Shown: positions 16,111 through 23,829 of the stretch, piece by piece
How positions within the stretch are numbered: position 1 is the stretch's first letter
Layout of the letters: every line of letters starts with the position of its first letter
The notes under the pieces: generated by a model
The model's input: the letters and a program-made list of their open reading frames with translations, nothing else
Databases searched by the model: none
Told to the model about the DNA's origin: nothing
DNA from: Marinobacterium iners
GTDB lineage: Bacteria; Pseudomonadota; Gammaproteobacteria; Pseudomonadales; Balneatricaceae
DNA length: 64,000 nucleotides
Reading direction: 5' to 3'
Assembly (NCBI RefSeq): GCF_017310015.1
Contig: NZ_CP022297.1
Span: 3,348,001-3,412,000, forward strand
Made by a program: the position numbers and the translations under genes

Positions 16111-18656
16111 TATACCTCCTCCACGGCCAGTTCGCGGGCCGGAATCAACTGTTCTCGCTCAACGACTTGTACAATCCGTGCTCGGCCCGGTTCATCCGAA
16201 TTGACGAAGCTGCGGAAGCGCTTGCGCCGGTTGGGGTCATCTACTGCCTCTTTCCACTCACAGCGATAACTGTCGACGACATGCTGCATGCGGGATTCCA
16301 GCTCTGCCGCCAACCCCAGACTGTCGTCGATCACAACCTGCCGCAGGTAATCCAGACCACCTTCAAGGTTTTCCATCCACACTGAAGTACGCTGCAGGCG
16401 GTCCGCGGTGTAGATGTAGAACATCAAAATACGGTCGATATAACGTACCAGGGTTTCATCATCCAGGTCGGTCGCAAACAGGTCGGCATGACGTGGCTTC
16501 ATGCCGCCATTACCACAGACATAAAGATTCCAGCCGTTTTCAGTGGCAATCACGCCAATATCCTTGCTCTGGGCCTCGGCACATTCGCGGGTGCAGCCTG
16601 ATACGGCCATCTTGATCTTGTGCGGCGCGCGCAGGCCCTTGTAGCGGTTCTCGATCTCGATCGCCATGCCAACGCTGTCCTGCACGCCAAAACGACACCA
16701 GGTACTGCCAACACAGGATTTCACCGTTCGCAGCGACTTGCCATAGGCGTGACCGGTCTCAAAACCGGCCGCAATCAGCTCTTCCCAAATCAGTGGCAGT
16801 TCATCCAGCGCCGCACCGAAGAGGTCAATCCGCTGGCCACCGGTGATCTTGGTATAGAGTTGGTATTTCTGCCCTATTTCACCCAGCACGATCAACATCT
16901 TCGGTGTAATCTCGCCGCCCGGAATGCGCGGCACCACCGAGTAGGTACCGTTTTTCTGCATATTGGCCATGAAGGTGTCGTTGGTGTCCTGCAAAGGCAC
17001 CAGTTCGGGGCTGTGGATAGGTTCATTCCAGCAGCTGGCCAGCATGGAGCCGACGGCCGGTTTACAGATTTCACAACCGCCGCCATGTCCGTGACGCTGA
17101 ATCAGCTCGTCAAAAGTCTTGATCCCATCTACACGGATCAGGTGGAACAGTTCCTGACGAGTATGGCTGAAATGCGCACAGAGCGAACGATCGACCTGTA
17201 CGCCGCGCTTTTCCAGCTCCGCATCCAGCACGGTCTTGAGCATGGCGGCACAACCACCACAGCCGGTGGCGGCTCGGGTGCTGGCTTTGAGATCGGCCAC
17301 CGACACGGCACCATCATTCATCGCCTCGCAGATATCACCCTTGCTGACGTTGTGACAGGAGCAGATGGTGGCCGTCAGTGGCAGCTCGGCACTGCCCGCA
17401 CTCGGCAGTCCGCCCTCAGAGGCCGGCAGAATCAATGCTTCCGGCTGCTCCGGCAGCGGCATGTCATTCAGTGCCAGCTGCAGCAGTTGATCGTAGCCGC
17501 TGTTGTCTCCAATCAGGATGGCACCCAGCAGGCGCTTGCCATCCTCCGAGACCACCAACCGACGATAGACGCCGCTGCGCTCATCGCTGTAGCGGTAGTT
17601 CTGACACCCCGGTGTATGGCCGTGAGCATCACCGATCGAGCCCACATCCACACCCAGCAGTTTCAGTTTCGTCGACATGTCGGCACCCTGAAAATATGCC
17701 TGGCCATCACCAACAAGATGCGACAGGGCCGCTCGTGCCATGGCATAACCCGGTGCAACCAGACCGAAATGACGCCCGTTCCACACCGCACACTCGCCAA
17801 TGGCATAGATGTCAGGATCGCTGCTGCGGCAGTACTGGTCCACCTCAATACCGCCACGCTCACCCAGCTGCAGGCCAGCCTCACGGCCCAGCATGTCCTG
17901 CGGCCGGATACCGGCGGAATACACGATCAGGTCGGTCTCCAGCTCGGTAGCGTCGGCAAAGCTCATCTTCATCCTTGCACTGTCACCCCGAATGATCTGC
18001 TGCGTCGCCTTGTCGGTATGTACCGCAACCCCCAGCGTCTCAATTTTGTGGCGCAGCAGGGCTCCCGCTTCGTCATCCAGCTGTACCGGCATCAGCCGGG
18101 GTGCAAACTCGACCACATGTACCTCCAGCCCCAGCCGCTTGAGGGCGTTGGCGGCTTCCAGGCCAAGCAGTCCACCGCCGATCACCACGCCGACATTGGC
18201 ACCCTCGGCACTGGCGCGAATCGCATCCAGGTCATCCAGTGTTCGGTAGACCAGGCAGTGTGGCTGAGCCCCGCCGGGGATGGGTGGAACGAAGGGCCAT
18301 GAGCCTGTCGCAAGCACCAGTTTGTCGTAGCTGTATTCCCCCCCCTGGGTGTGCAGTGTTTTGCATTGGGGATCAATGGACAGAACCGACTCACCCAGTT
18401 TGAGGCTCACGGCGGGGTGTTGATACAACCCCGGTGACCCCAGCCTCAACGCGTCGGCACTGCCCGAATCAAAATAGTCTGACAGGTGTACCCGATCATA
18501 GGCGGGATACCGTTCGGCCCCGAAAACCATCAGTTCACTCTGCTCAGCAGCTTCACTGGCCAACCACTGTTCCACAAAGTGATGTCCGACCATGCCGTTG
18601 CCAATCACGGCCACACGCCGGGGGCGGCGGGTACCGGTGCAGTCTGTCTGTTTCAT
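16110..18656 (-). CDS. nirB: NAD(P)H-dependent assimilatory nitrite reductase, siroheme subunit
   Basis: 848 aa, full length. Residues 1-about 300 form the FAD/NAD(P)H oxidoreductase, with a Rossmann start VAVIGNGMVGHHF and a second one VGVVIGGGLLGLEAA. A BFD-type [2Fe-2S] domain follows, with CSCHNVS and TGCGGC; a second Cys-containing stretch reads GGGCEICKP. The C-terminal half carries the nitrite/sulfite reductase ferredoxin-like and siroheme-4Fe4S domains: GSTWCRFG plus SGCTRECAEA supply the four cluster Cys. It reduces nitrite to ammonium in the cytoplasm and needs siroheme made through CobA, encoded 2 kb away. It leads an operon with nirD. A sigma-54 promoter and an attenuated leader lie upstream. 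Confidence 0.97.
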   Translation of the reverse strand: MKQTDCTGTRRPRRVAVIGNGMVGHHFVEQWLASEAAEQSELMVFGAERYPAYDRVHLSDYFDSGSADALRLGSPGLYQHPAVSLKLGESVLSIDPQCKTLHTQGGEYSYDKLVLATGSWPFVPPIPGGAQPHCLVYRTLDDLDAIRASAEGANVGVVIGGGLLGLEAANALKRLGLEVHVVEFAPRLMPVQLDDEAGALLRHKIETLGVAVHTDKATQQIIRGDSARMKMSFADATELETDLIVYSAGIRPQDMLGREAGLQLGERGGIEVDQYCRSSDPDIYAIGECAVWNGRHFGLVAPGYAMARAALSHLVGDGQAYFQGADMSTKLKLLGVDVGSIGDAHGHTPGCQNYRYSDERSGVYRRLVVSEDGKRLLGAILIGDNSGYDQLLQLALNDMPLPEQPEALILPASEGGLPSAGSAELPLTATICSCHNVSKGDICEAMNDGAVSVADLKASTRAATGCGGCAAMLKTVLDAELEKRGVQVDRSLCAHFSHTRQELFHLIRVDGIKTFDELIQRHGHGGGCEICKPAVGSMLASCWNEPIHSPELVPLQDTNDTFMANMQKNGTYSVVPRIPGGEITPKMLIVLGEIGQKYQLYTKITGGQRIDLFGAALDELPLIWEELIAAGFETGHAYGKSLRTVKSCVGSTWCRFGVQDSVGMAIEIENRYKGLRAPHKIKMAVSGCTRECAEAQSKDIGVIATENGWNLYVCGNGGMKPRHADLFATDLDDETLVRYIDRILMFYIYTADRLQRTSVWMENLEGGLDYLRQVVIDDSLGLAAELESRMQHVVDSYRCEWKEAVDDPNRRKRFRSFVNSDEPGRARIVQVVEREQLIPARELAVEEV

Positions 18657-18679
18657 ACGGCACTCTCTTAATTTCAGAT

Positions 18680-18733
18680 AAAAAAAAACGGTGTCACTCT
18701 GTCACTGCATATGCAGCAAGGAGTGGACACCGT
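18680..18733 (-). terminator. Intrinsic terminator (attenuator) in the nirB leader
   Basis: Read on the minus strand, ACGGTGTCCACTC pairs with GAGTGACACCGT (12 bp, one bulged C) around a loop that itself contains the palindrome CTGCATATGCAG, and it runs straight into eight or more T. It ends about 24 nt before the nirB start codon, so it can only work as an attenuator of nirBD. Confidence 0.88.
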
Positions 18734-18739
18734 TGTCCA
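18724..18739 (-). promoter_or_regulatory. ANTAR (NasR)-type hexaloop hairpin in the nirB leader
   Basis: On the minus strand: TGGAC-AACGGT-GTCCA, a perfect 5-bp stem with a six-base loop having A at position 1 and G at position 4. The loop and right arm are also the left arm of the terminator that follows. Binding of NasR here would prevent the terminator from forming. The loop closely resembles the one in the nirC leader (AATGGC). Confidence 0.78.
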
Positions 18740-18789
18740 AAAAACCACTTGATGAGCGTCTGACCTCAGGTCTGACCCACAACAGTTGC

Positions 18790-18805
18790 TGCAGGGTTTA
18801 TGCCA
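18790..18805 (-). promoter_or_regulatory. Sigma-54 promoter of nirBD
   Basis: On the minus strand: TGGCAT-N5-CTGCA, with GG and GC correctly spaced for a -24/-12 promoter (CTGC instead of the best TTGC). Transcription should start near 18779, giving a leader of about 120 nt with the hexaloop hairpin and terminator. It lies between nasR and nirB, so nirBD does not depend on the nasR promoter. Confidence 0.7.
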
Positions 18806-18859
18806 ACCGGTCAATAACAGGCGGGAACGGGACTTTTACCCGAACAACACCCGCAAGGG

Positions 18860-18876
18860 CGGTTCAAAAAGGTGCA
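18860..18876 (-). promoter_or_regulatory. Possible NtrC-binding site upstream of nirB
   Basis: CGGTTCAAAAAGGTGCA (plus-strand reading) has a perfect GGTGCA half-site and CAAAA centre of the NtrC consensus TGCACCAAAATGGTGCA (12 of 17 by my count). It is centred about 65 nt upstream of the sigma-54 -24 box, in the gap after nasR. Confidence 0.5.
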
Positions 18877-18919
18877 AGCCGGGTCGAAATGACCCTTAAC
18901 AGGGCACGGAAAAACATGA

Positions 18920-20191
18920 TTACGATTGTCCCAGCCCGTCACAGGCGGCTATCAGACGAGCCGCCAGATCGGCCAGCCGGATGTTGGCCTGCATCGCCTG
19001 TTGCCGCATCTGACGATAGGCCTGCTCTTCACTGAGGCCGTGAAACTGCATCAGCAATCCCTTCGCCCGCTCTATCTGCTTGCGTTCATCCAGAGCCGAA
19101 CGCGCTAGCTCCAGCTCTTTCTGAACCTGTTCCAGATGACGCGCCTGAGTCAGTAACAGGTCATATACCGTATCGTTCAACCCCCCGCCTTCATGTCCGG
19201 GACTGCGCAGCAGCTCAGCCATGGGTGTCAGGTTGACCGGAGCCGTACGCTGCGCAGCGGCTTCAATCAGGGTGTTAAGCTGTTGCCGGTGATGCCTCAG
19301 CTCCGCTTCAGCCGCTGCGGTCTTGTCACGGCTCTTTTGCAGCAGGCGCTGCTCCAGATGGGCTTCAAGCTGTTGCATGCGATCAATGCGGCAGGTGGCC
19401 AGCTCATACCAAAGCTCACTCAATGGCATCGGTACTTCGTCTTTAGGCTGCAGCCGGCTGAACATGCCCCGCAGGCGTAACAGCTCGGCTTGCTCCGGCA
19501 TCGCCTGCAGCTCGTGCCAGAGTGCCAGCGGCTCTGCCTCTGCATAACAGGTGAAGGTATCAAAACTGCGTTGCTGGGCATCCTGCAGGTTTATCAACCG
19601 CTCCAGCTGCTCGGCCTCGAACCGACCTGCCGCGAAGCCGATTGCTCCCCAGGCACGCTCCTGCCCCGCGTACTCCTTGCCCTGTATGAAGTTGAATGTC
19701 GCGACCAGAGCCCGCGTCAATTCCGGATCGCCACAGCTGTCCGCCAGTTCAAAAATGACCGCCAGCAAACGGGCAATCAGCTCACTGAGCCAACAGGTGA
19801 GCGTTGCAGCCTCCAGTTGTTGCTGCTGCACCTGAGCACGCAGCAGATCCAGCTCTTCCAGCTGCAGCAGTACCGCCGCGATGCAGTTGCACAGGCGCAT
19901 TCCCGCCGGTGCACTGCCTGTGCCGGGCACCAGGTCTGCAACCCCCTGGCGAAAGGCCTGCTCGGCCACACGGCTACGCGCGACCTGCTCCGGGTGTTGA
20001 CGGGCAAAGCACTCGCCGCCGGAGGCCAGAAAAACATTTGAAATACCGCGTTCACGCTGCAGCTCATGGATTAACCGTCCGGTCAGAATCGCTTGTTGGC
20101 ATCCCACGGCCAATTGCCTCAGTGCCTCAATCTCGGCCTCACGGGCAGCCAGCAGAAAGCGGTGGGTCAACGGTGAACTTGGGGCTTGCAT
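18920..20191 (-). CDS. nasR: NasR nitrate/nitrite-responsive antiterminator (NIT + ANTAR domains)
   Basis: 423 aa from the ATG giving MQAPSSPLTH, which has GAGG seven nt before it; an ATG 15 codons upstream is the alternative. Residues about 25-300 match the all-helical NIT sensor that binds nitrate and nitrite, including LIHELQRERGISNVFLAS. The last about 65 residues are an ANTAR RNA-binding domain: ALDERKQIERAKGLLMQFHG, then SEEQAYRQMRQQAMQ. In Klebsiella, NasR binds the leader RNA of the nas operon and prevents premature termination. The three ANTAR-like leaders in this island (nirC, nirB, cobA) are its obvious targets. It is encoded divergently from cobA and upstream of nirB on the same strand. 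Confidence 0.93.
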   Translation of the reverse strand: MQAPSSPLTHRFLLAAREAEIEALRQLAVGCQQAILTGRLIHELQRERGISNVFLASGGECFARQHPEQVARSRVAEQAFRQGVADLVPGTGSAPAGMRLCNCIAAVLLQLEELDLLRAQVQQQQLEAATLTCWLSELIARLLAVIFELADSCGDPELTRALVATFNFIQGKEYAGQERAWGAIGFAAGRFEAEQLERLINLQDAQQRSFDTFTCYAEAEPLALWHELQAMPEQAELLRLRGMFSRLQPKDEVPMPLSELWYELATCRIDRMQQLEAHLEQRLLQKSRDKTAAAEAELRHHRQQLNTLIEAAAQRTAPVNLTPMAELLRSPGHEGGGLNDTVYDLLLTQARHLEQVQKELELARSALDERKQIERAKGLLMQFHGLSEEQAYRQMRQQAMQANIRLADLAARLIAACDGLGQS

Positions 20192-20262
20192 CGGCGGCCT
20201 CACAGCGTAGAAGTTGCAGAGATACCGTCTGCACAAGCAATTTACGTTCCAGCTCTTGTGAC

Positions 20263-20278
20263 TGGCACCGGTTTTGCT
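20263..20278 (+). promoter_or_regulatory. Sigma-54 promoter of cobA
   Basis: TGGCAC-N5-TTGCT is an almost ideal -24/-12 element. Transcription should begin near 20289 and give a leader of about 87 nt. No convincing NtrC site was found in the 150 nt upstream, which are partly within nasR. Confidence 0.82.
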
Positions 20279-20306
20279 TGTCTATTTCTGCTTAACATTT
20301 GAATCA

Positions 20307-20320
20307 AGGCAACGACGCCT
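20307..20320 (+). promoter_or_regulatory. ANTAR (NasR)-type hexaloop hairpin in the cobA leader
   Basis: AGGC-AACGAC-GCCT: a 4-bp stem closing a six-base loop with A1 and G4, as in the nirB and nirC leaders. Its right arm GCCT lies inside the left arm of the following terminator. It starts only about 18 nt after the predicted transcription start, leaving little room for a second upstream hexaloop. Confidence 0.68.
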
Positions 20321-20361
20321 GCTCCGTGATCGCCAAACCGGTCACGGGCAGGCGTTTTTTT
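20315..20361 (+). terminator. Intrinsic terminator (attenuator) in the cobA leader
   Basis: ACGCCTGC-T-CCGTGA pairs with TCACGG-GCAGGCGT (14 bp with one bulged T) and is followed by seven T. It ends 15 nt before the cobA ATG, downstream of the sigma-54 promoter. cobA is therefore expressed only if this hairpin is prevented from forming or read through. Confidence 0.88.
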
Positions 20362-20375
20362 ATGAGGGACGGAGC

Positions 20376-21233
20376 ATGTTTACGCTTTTGGCACGTTCAT
20401 TTGCCGGAATACGGTTAGCCTTACCGAGCCGACAGACACTGTTCGGCAGCCGTTTAACCCGCATCGACAACACTTCCCCCGGGCGCGTGGATCTGGTGGG
20501 TGCCGGCCCCGGAGATCCGGAGCTGATCACTCGCAAGGGCTGGCGTCTGATTGAGCAGTCCGAGGTGCTGCTGTATGACGCACTGGTCAGCCCTGAGCTG
20601 ATGGCGCAGATACCGCTGCATGTGCAGCGCATATATGTCGGCAAGCTGAAGGGGCGACATTCACACTCTCAACGCGAAATTTGTGAGCTGCTGGTCAAGC
20701 TGGCTCGGCAAGGGCACCGAGTGGTAAGGCTCAAGGGAGGCGACCCGCTGATATTTGGTCGATTGGGAGAAGAGTTGAATGCACTGAGGGCCGCCGATAT
20801 TCCGTTCAGTATTGTACCCGGCATCAGCGCTGCAGCCGGCTGTGCCGCCAGTTGCGGATTTCCGCTGACCGAGCGAGGACAATCTGCACGACTGAGGCTG
20901 ATCACGGCCCATTCCTGTGATGACAGTGAAATCAATTGGCAGGATCTGGCGCGGGCGGATGAAACATTGGTTTTTTACATGGGGCTGTCGATGGCCGCTG
21001 CCATCAGTCACGGCCTGCAGACTGCCGGTCTGCCTCCGGACTGGCCTGCGCTGCTGGTCGAAAAGGGTACCCGAGAGGACCAGCGCACCCTGGCCTGCAC
21101 GCTGGCGGATCTGCCACAAACGGTGCAACAGCACCGATTACAGTCACCGACGTTGATTTATATTGGATCAGTGGTCAGTCAACACCACAGTTCCCCCACT
21201 GGGGTATCGACCGAAAACCGGTCCGCAACCTGA
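20376..21233 (+). CDS. cobA: Uroporphyrinogen-III C-methyltransferase (siroheme branch)
   Basis: 285 aa from the ATG giving MFTLLARSF, with GAGGGA about 6 nt upstream. An earlier in-frame ATG at 20274 lies upstream of the predicted transcription start and is rejected. SUMT motifs are clear: VDLVGAGPGDPELIT (SAM site), LLYDALVSPE, VVRLKGGDPLIFGR, PGISAAAG and FYMGLS. The enzyme uses two SAM to make precorrin-2, the precursor of siroheme, the NirB cofactor. There is no CysG oxidase/chelatase domain, so those steps must come from another gene. The shared regulatory leader with nirB and nirC indicates a siroheme supply dedicated to nitrite reduction. Its 3' end overlaps the convergent exonuclease gene by 55 nt. 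Confidence 0.93.
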   Translation: MFTLLARSFAGIRLALPSRQTLFGSRLTRIDNTSPGRVDLVGAGPGDPELITRKGWRLIEQSEVLLYDALVSPELMAQIPLHVQRIYVGKLKGRHSHSQREICELLVKLARQGHRVVRLKGGDPLIFGRLGEELNALRAADIPFSIVPGISAAAGCAASCGFPLTERGQSARLRLITAHSCDDSEINWQDLARADETLVFYMGLSMAAAISHGLQTAGLPPDWPALLVEKGTREDQRTLACTLADLPQTVQQHRLQSPTLIYIGSVVSQHHSSPTGVSTENRSAT

Positions 21234-21934
21234 GCCTGCAGCAGCTCGGCACAGGCCAGCGCGTCGGTCAGAGCATGATGAGGGCGATAGTGAGGCAGAT
21301 GATAGCGCTCGCGGCTCTGAGCCAGGCGGATTGAAACCGGCCTGCGTCCGCGCAGACGATCCCAGAGGCTCAGAGGTCTGCGACGGTGCAGACGGGCTTC
21401 AAGCTCCATGGTATCAATCACCGGAAACTCGATTCCTTCGCCAATTCGTGCCTGCAGGGCCGCATTGAGAAAGCTGCGTTCGATGCCGCGATGGTGCACG
21501 ACCCCAACTCTGCCACGCAACTGTTCCAGCAACTGATCCAGGATCTGGGACAGATCAGGTGCTGCCGCTATCTCTGAATGGGTGATGCCATGAACCACCA
21601 CCGACTCAGTGCTGAGCCGAGCACGGGGCTTGACCACCCAATGACGCGCACCGGCACAGTGAATACGGCTCAGACTCATCGGCATCAGCCCGATACTGAC
21701 AATGCCGCCCTTCCGGGGGTCCAGCCCAGTGGTTTCGAAGTCGATCGCCACCAGCGGCACGTCCTTCAGCGGCGTATCCGGCATCACGGCACCCGCCTGA
21801 TAAAAGTCCTTCAGCGCCGGGTAGCGTGCCTGCCGAGCCAGTTCGGCAAACCGGGCCGACCAGTCGCTCACCTGCAGGTCTTGGGCATCCTTAGCCGGCT
21901 CTTCCTGCAGGGCATTCCGATCCAGATAGAACAT
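21179..21934 (-). CDS. DEDDh 3'-5' exonuclease (DNA polymerase III epsilon-like)
   Basis: 251 aa. The exonuclease motifs are in order: VAIDFETTGLDP (Exo I, Asp and Glu), VHHRGIERSFLNAAL (Exo II region with an aromatic-poor variant), and HHALTDALACAELLQ (Exo III, His and Asp). This is the DEDDh class, as in DnaQ and RNase T. It is not DnaQ itself: the N-terminal about 65 residues precede the fold and there is no clamp-binding C-terminus. Its ATG overlaps the stop of the upstream cNMP/CBS/DUF294 gene by one base, so both are coupled; this pair is commonly found together in Pseudomonas relatives. The 3' end overlaps cobA. The substrate is unknown. Confidence 0.9.
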   Translation of the reverse strand: MFYLDRNALQEEPAKDAQDLQVSDWSARFAELARQARYPALKDFYQAGAVMPDTPLKDVPLVAIDFETTGLDPRKGGIVSIGLMPMSLSRIHCAGARHWVVKPRARLSTESVVVHGITHSEIAAAPDLSQILDQLLEQLRGRVGVVHHRGIERSFLNAALQARIGEGIEFPVIDTMELEARLHRRRPLSLWDRLRGRRPVSIRLAQSRERYHLPHYRPHHALTDALACAELLQAQVADRFSVDTPVGELWC

Positions 21935-23823
21935 CAGTTCGGGCGTCCGGGCTGATAACGATATTTCAGAAACTTCTGCGCGTGGCTCAAAATCTGGAAC
22001 GCGTCCTTGAGATTCTTGCGCTCGAAGTCGGACAGGTTTTCCGGCTCCACGTTATTGTCCGGTTCCTGTCCCGCTTCAAGGTCCAGCGCCTGATGCCGTA
22101 TCCGTACCATGGAGATCAACTCCAGCGCATCGCGCAGGTCCGGCCCACGTCCTGGGGGCATCACCGACGCATCGATCACATCACGCAGACGCTCGAAAGA
22201 GTTGCTCGCCCGAGACCCGACAGCCAGTGCATGCACGCGAATCAGGTCTGCCACCGGTGCCGTCCCGCGCCGCTTCATGTTAATCGAGTTAGTGTGCCGG
22301 CCATCGGTCTCCATCACGAAGTCCTTGAAGAACCCCAGCGGTGGCGTACGCAAAAGTGCATTGCGTGCCATACAGGCCAGGAAGCGAGGATTACGTTGCG
22401 CTTTGCGCCTGATCAGGTCATTCAGCATCTCGGCCCAACGGGTCCTGCCCCACACACCCTCCAGATCGAAGAATATGGCACTGTTGAGCAAAAACTCCGG
22501 TGTCGGTTTGTCTATCCACTCAGTGAAGTACTGCTCCCATACCCGCAGCGGCTGACGCCATTTCGGGTTGGTGGCCATGATTTTGCCGCTGCAATAACTG
22601 TAGCCACAGGCATCCAGCCCATCACAGACAAACTCCGCCAGCGCCTTGAAGTAGGCTTCATGCTGTTGCGGATCATAGCGGTTATCGAGGATCATGGCAT
22701 TGTCCTGATCAGTCACGATCAGCTGCTCCTCCCGCGCCATGGAACCCAGTGCCAGAAAACAATAAGGCACCGGAGGCGGCCCCAGTTCGGCCTCGCCCAA
22801 CTCCAGCAGACGCTGTTTGAAGCTGCGACCGATCACCGCCATGGCACCGCCGATCATGCGCGAGTTGGCGTCCTCGTTCACCATGCGGGTGAAACAGGCG
22901 CGTACATCCTGCTTCAGTGCCACCAGCTCCTCCACACTCTGTGCCCGGAAGATGCTGCTGACCACAAACAGGCTGTTCTGCGACTCGTAGCGGATGATGT
23001 CGGAGAGGGCGATCACCCCGATCGGCTGCCGGTGTTTCAGAACCGGAAGATGGTGCACATTGAAACGCAGCATCAGCAGCATCGCTTCAAACACGAACTG
23101 GGAGTGCTCAACGTACCGAAGCTCGGAAGTCATGATCTCGGTAACCGGCGTATCGTAGCCGAGTCCCGGAGAGACCAAACGATTGCGAATATCCCTGTCG
23201 GTGATAATACCCGCCATGCGGCTGTCACGCTCGGGATCATCGTTCGCATCCAGAATCAGCAGAGACGACACACCCTCTTCCGTCATCCGAATGGCCGCCT
23301 CGCGCGCCGTGGCCGTAACCGGCAGACACACAGGCTCACGACTCACCAGGGTTTCAACCCTGGATGTCATCAACTCATTGGCATCCTCACGCCGCGCCAC
23401 CGCTTGGCGCAGACGGGTGCGGTCTTCCACCTCAACAATATCAGCAAAGCCTTCGTTATTGTCGAACAGGTCGTTGAACAGGGGCTCGGCAATCAGATAC
23501 ACCAGCGTGTCTTCCAGCGCCACTACAGGAAATCGCACCCGCTTGTTGCGCAGCAGGCCGAACTCACCGAAGAAACCTCCTTCACTCAAACGGTTGTAAA
23601 GATCACCGTTACGTCGGAACACCTCAACGGCACCGCTGCGGATGATGTACCAGTCACTGATATCTTCACCAAAGTTCAGTATCTGGCTACCCGCCTTGAA
23701 ATAGGCGACTTCAACCTGTCCCGCAACCTGCCCCAGGGTTTCCTCGGACAGCTCCGTAAAGGGAGCAGTACGGCGCAGGAAATCGAGTATTTCGATATGT
23801 TCAGCCTGCTGCGTCTCAACCAT
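21934..23823 (-). CDS. cNMP-binding / CBS-pair / DUF294 nucleotidyltransferase-like protein
   Basis: 629 aa with four parts: a cyclic-nucleotide-binding fold (about 15-125, with GGFFGEFGLLRNKRVRFPV), a pair of CBS domains (about 155-285, with GVSSLLILD and HHLPVLKHRQPIGVIALSDI), a DUF294 nucleotidyltransferase-like domain (about 310-450, with LGSMAREEQLIVTDQDNAM, i.e. the GS...TDQD signature of nucleotidyltransferases) and a C-terminal helical DUF294_C domain. Relatives act as regulatory signal integrators, but the enzymatic activity is not established to my knowledge. It lies 6 nt downstream of the BCCT transporter gene and overlaps the exonuclease start. The three genes look like one operon, suggesting a regulatory link to osmolyte uptake or nucleotide signals; that link is inference. 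Confidence 0.88.
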   Translation of the reverse strand: MVETQQAEHIEILDFLRRTAPFTELSEETLGQVAGQVEVAYFKAGSQILNFGEDISDWYIIRSGAVEVFRRNGDLYNRLSEGGFFGEFGLLRNKRVRFPVVALEDTLVYLIAEPLFNDLFDNNEGFADIVEVEDRTRLRQAVARREDANELMTSRVETLVSREPVCLPVTATAREAAIRMTEEGVSSLLILDANDDPERDSRMAGIITDRDIRNRLVSPGLGYDTPVTEIMTSELRYVEHSQFVFEAMLLMLRFNVHHLPVLKHRQPIGVIALSDIIRYESQNSLFVVSSIFRAQSVEELVALKQDVRACFTRMVNEDANSRMIGGAMAVIGRSFKQRLLELGEAELGPPPVPYCFLALGSMAREEQLIVTDQDNAMILDNRYDPQQHEAYFKALAEFVCDGLDACGYSYCSGKIMATNPKWRQPLRVWEQYFTEWIDKPTPEFLLNSAIFFDLEGVWGRTRWAEMLNDLIRRKAQRNPRFLACMARNALLRTPPLGFFKDFVMETDGRHTNSINMKRRGTAPVADLIRVHALAVGSRASNSFERLRDVIDASVMPPGRGPDLRDALELISMVRIRHQALDLEAGQEPDNNVEPENLSDFERKNLKDAFQILSHAQKFLKYRYQPGRPN

Positions 23824-23829
23824 GGGTGA

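Noticed and set aside
16620..18302. 560-codon open frame on the plus strand opposite nirB
   Set aside because: It mirrors nirB codons with a shadow composition (His/Gln/Arg rich), has no ribosome site and no domain signature; nirB is certain.
20180..20262. NtrC sites upstream of the cobA sigma-54 promoter
   Set aside because: TGCA motifs occur (20187, 20215, 20230), but no pair matches the 17-bp consensus at better than about half of the positions.
21982..23829. 615-codon plus-strand frame opposite the cNMP/CBS/DUF294 gene
   Set aside because: Shadow frame; the minus-strand gene has clear domains and tight operon spacing.
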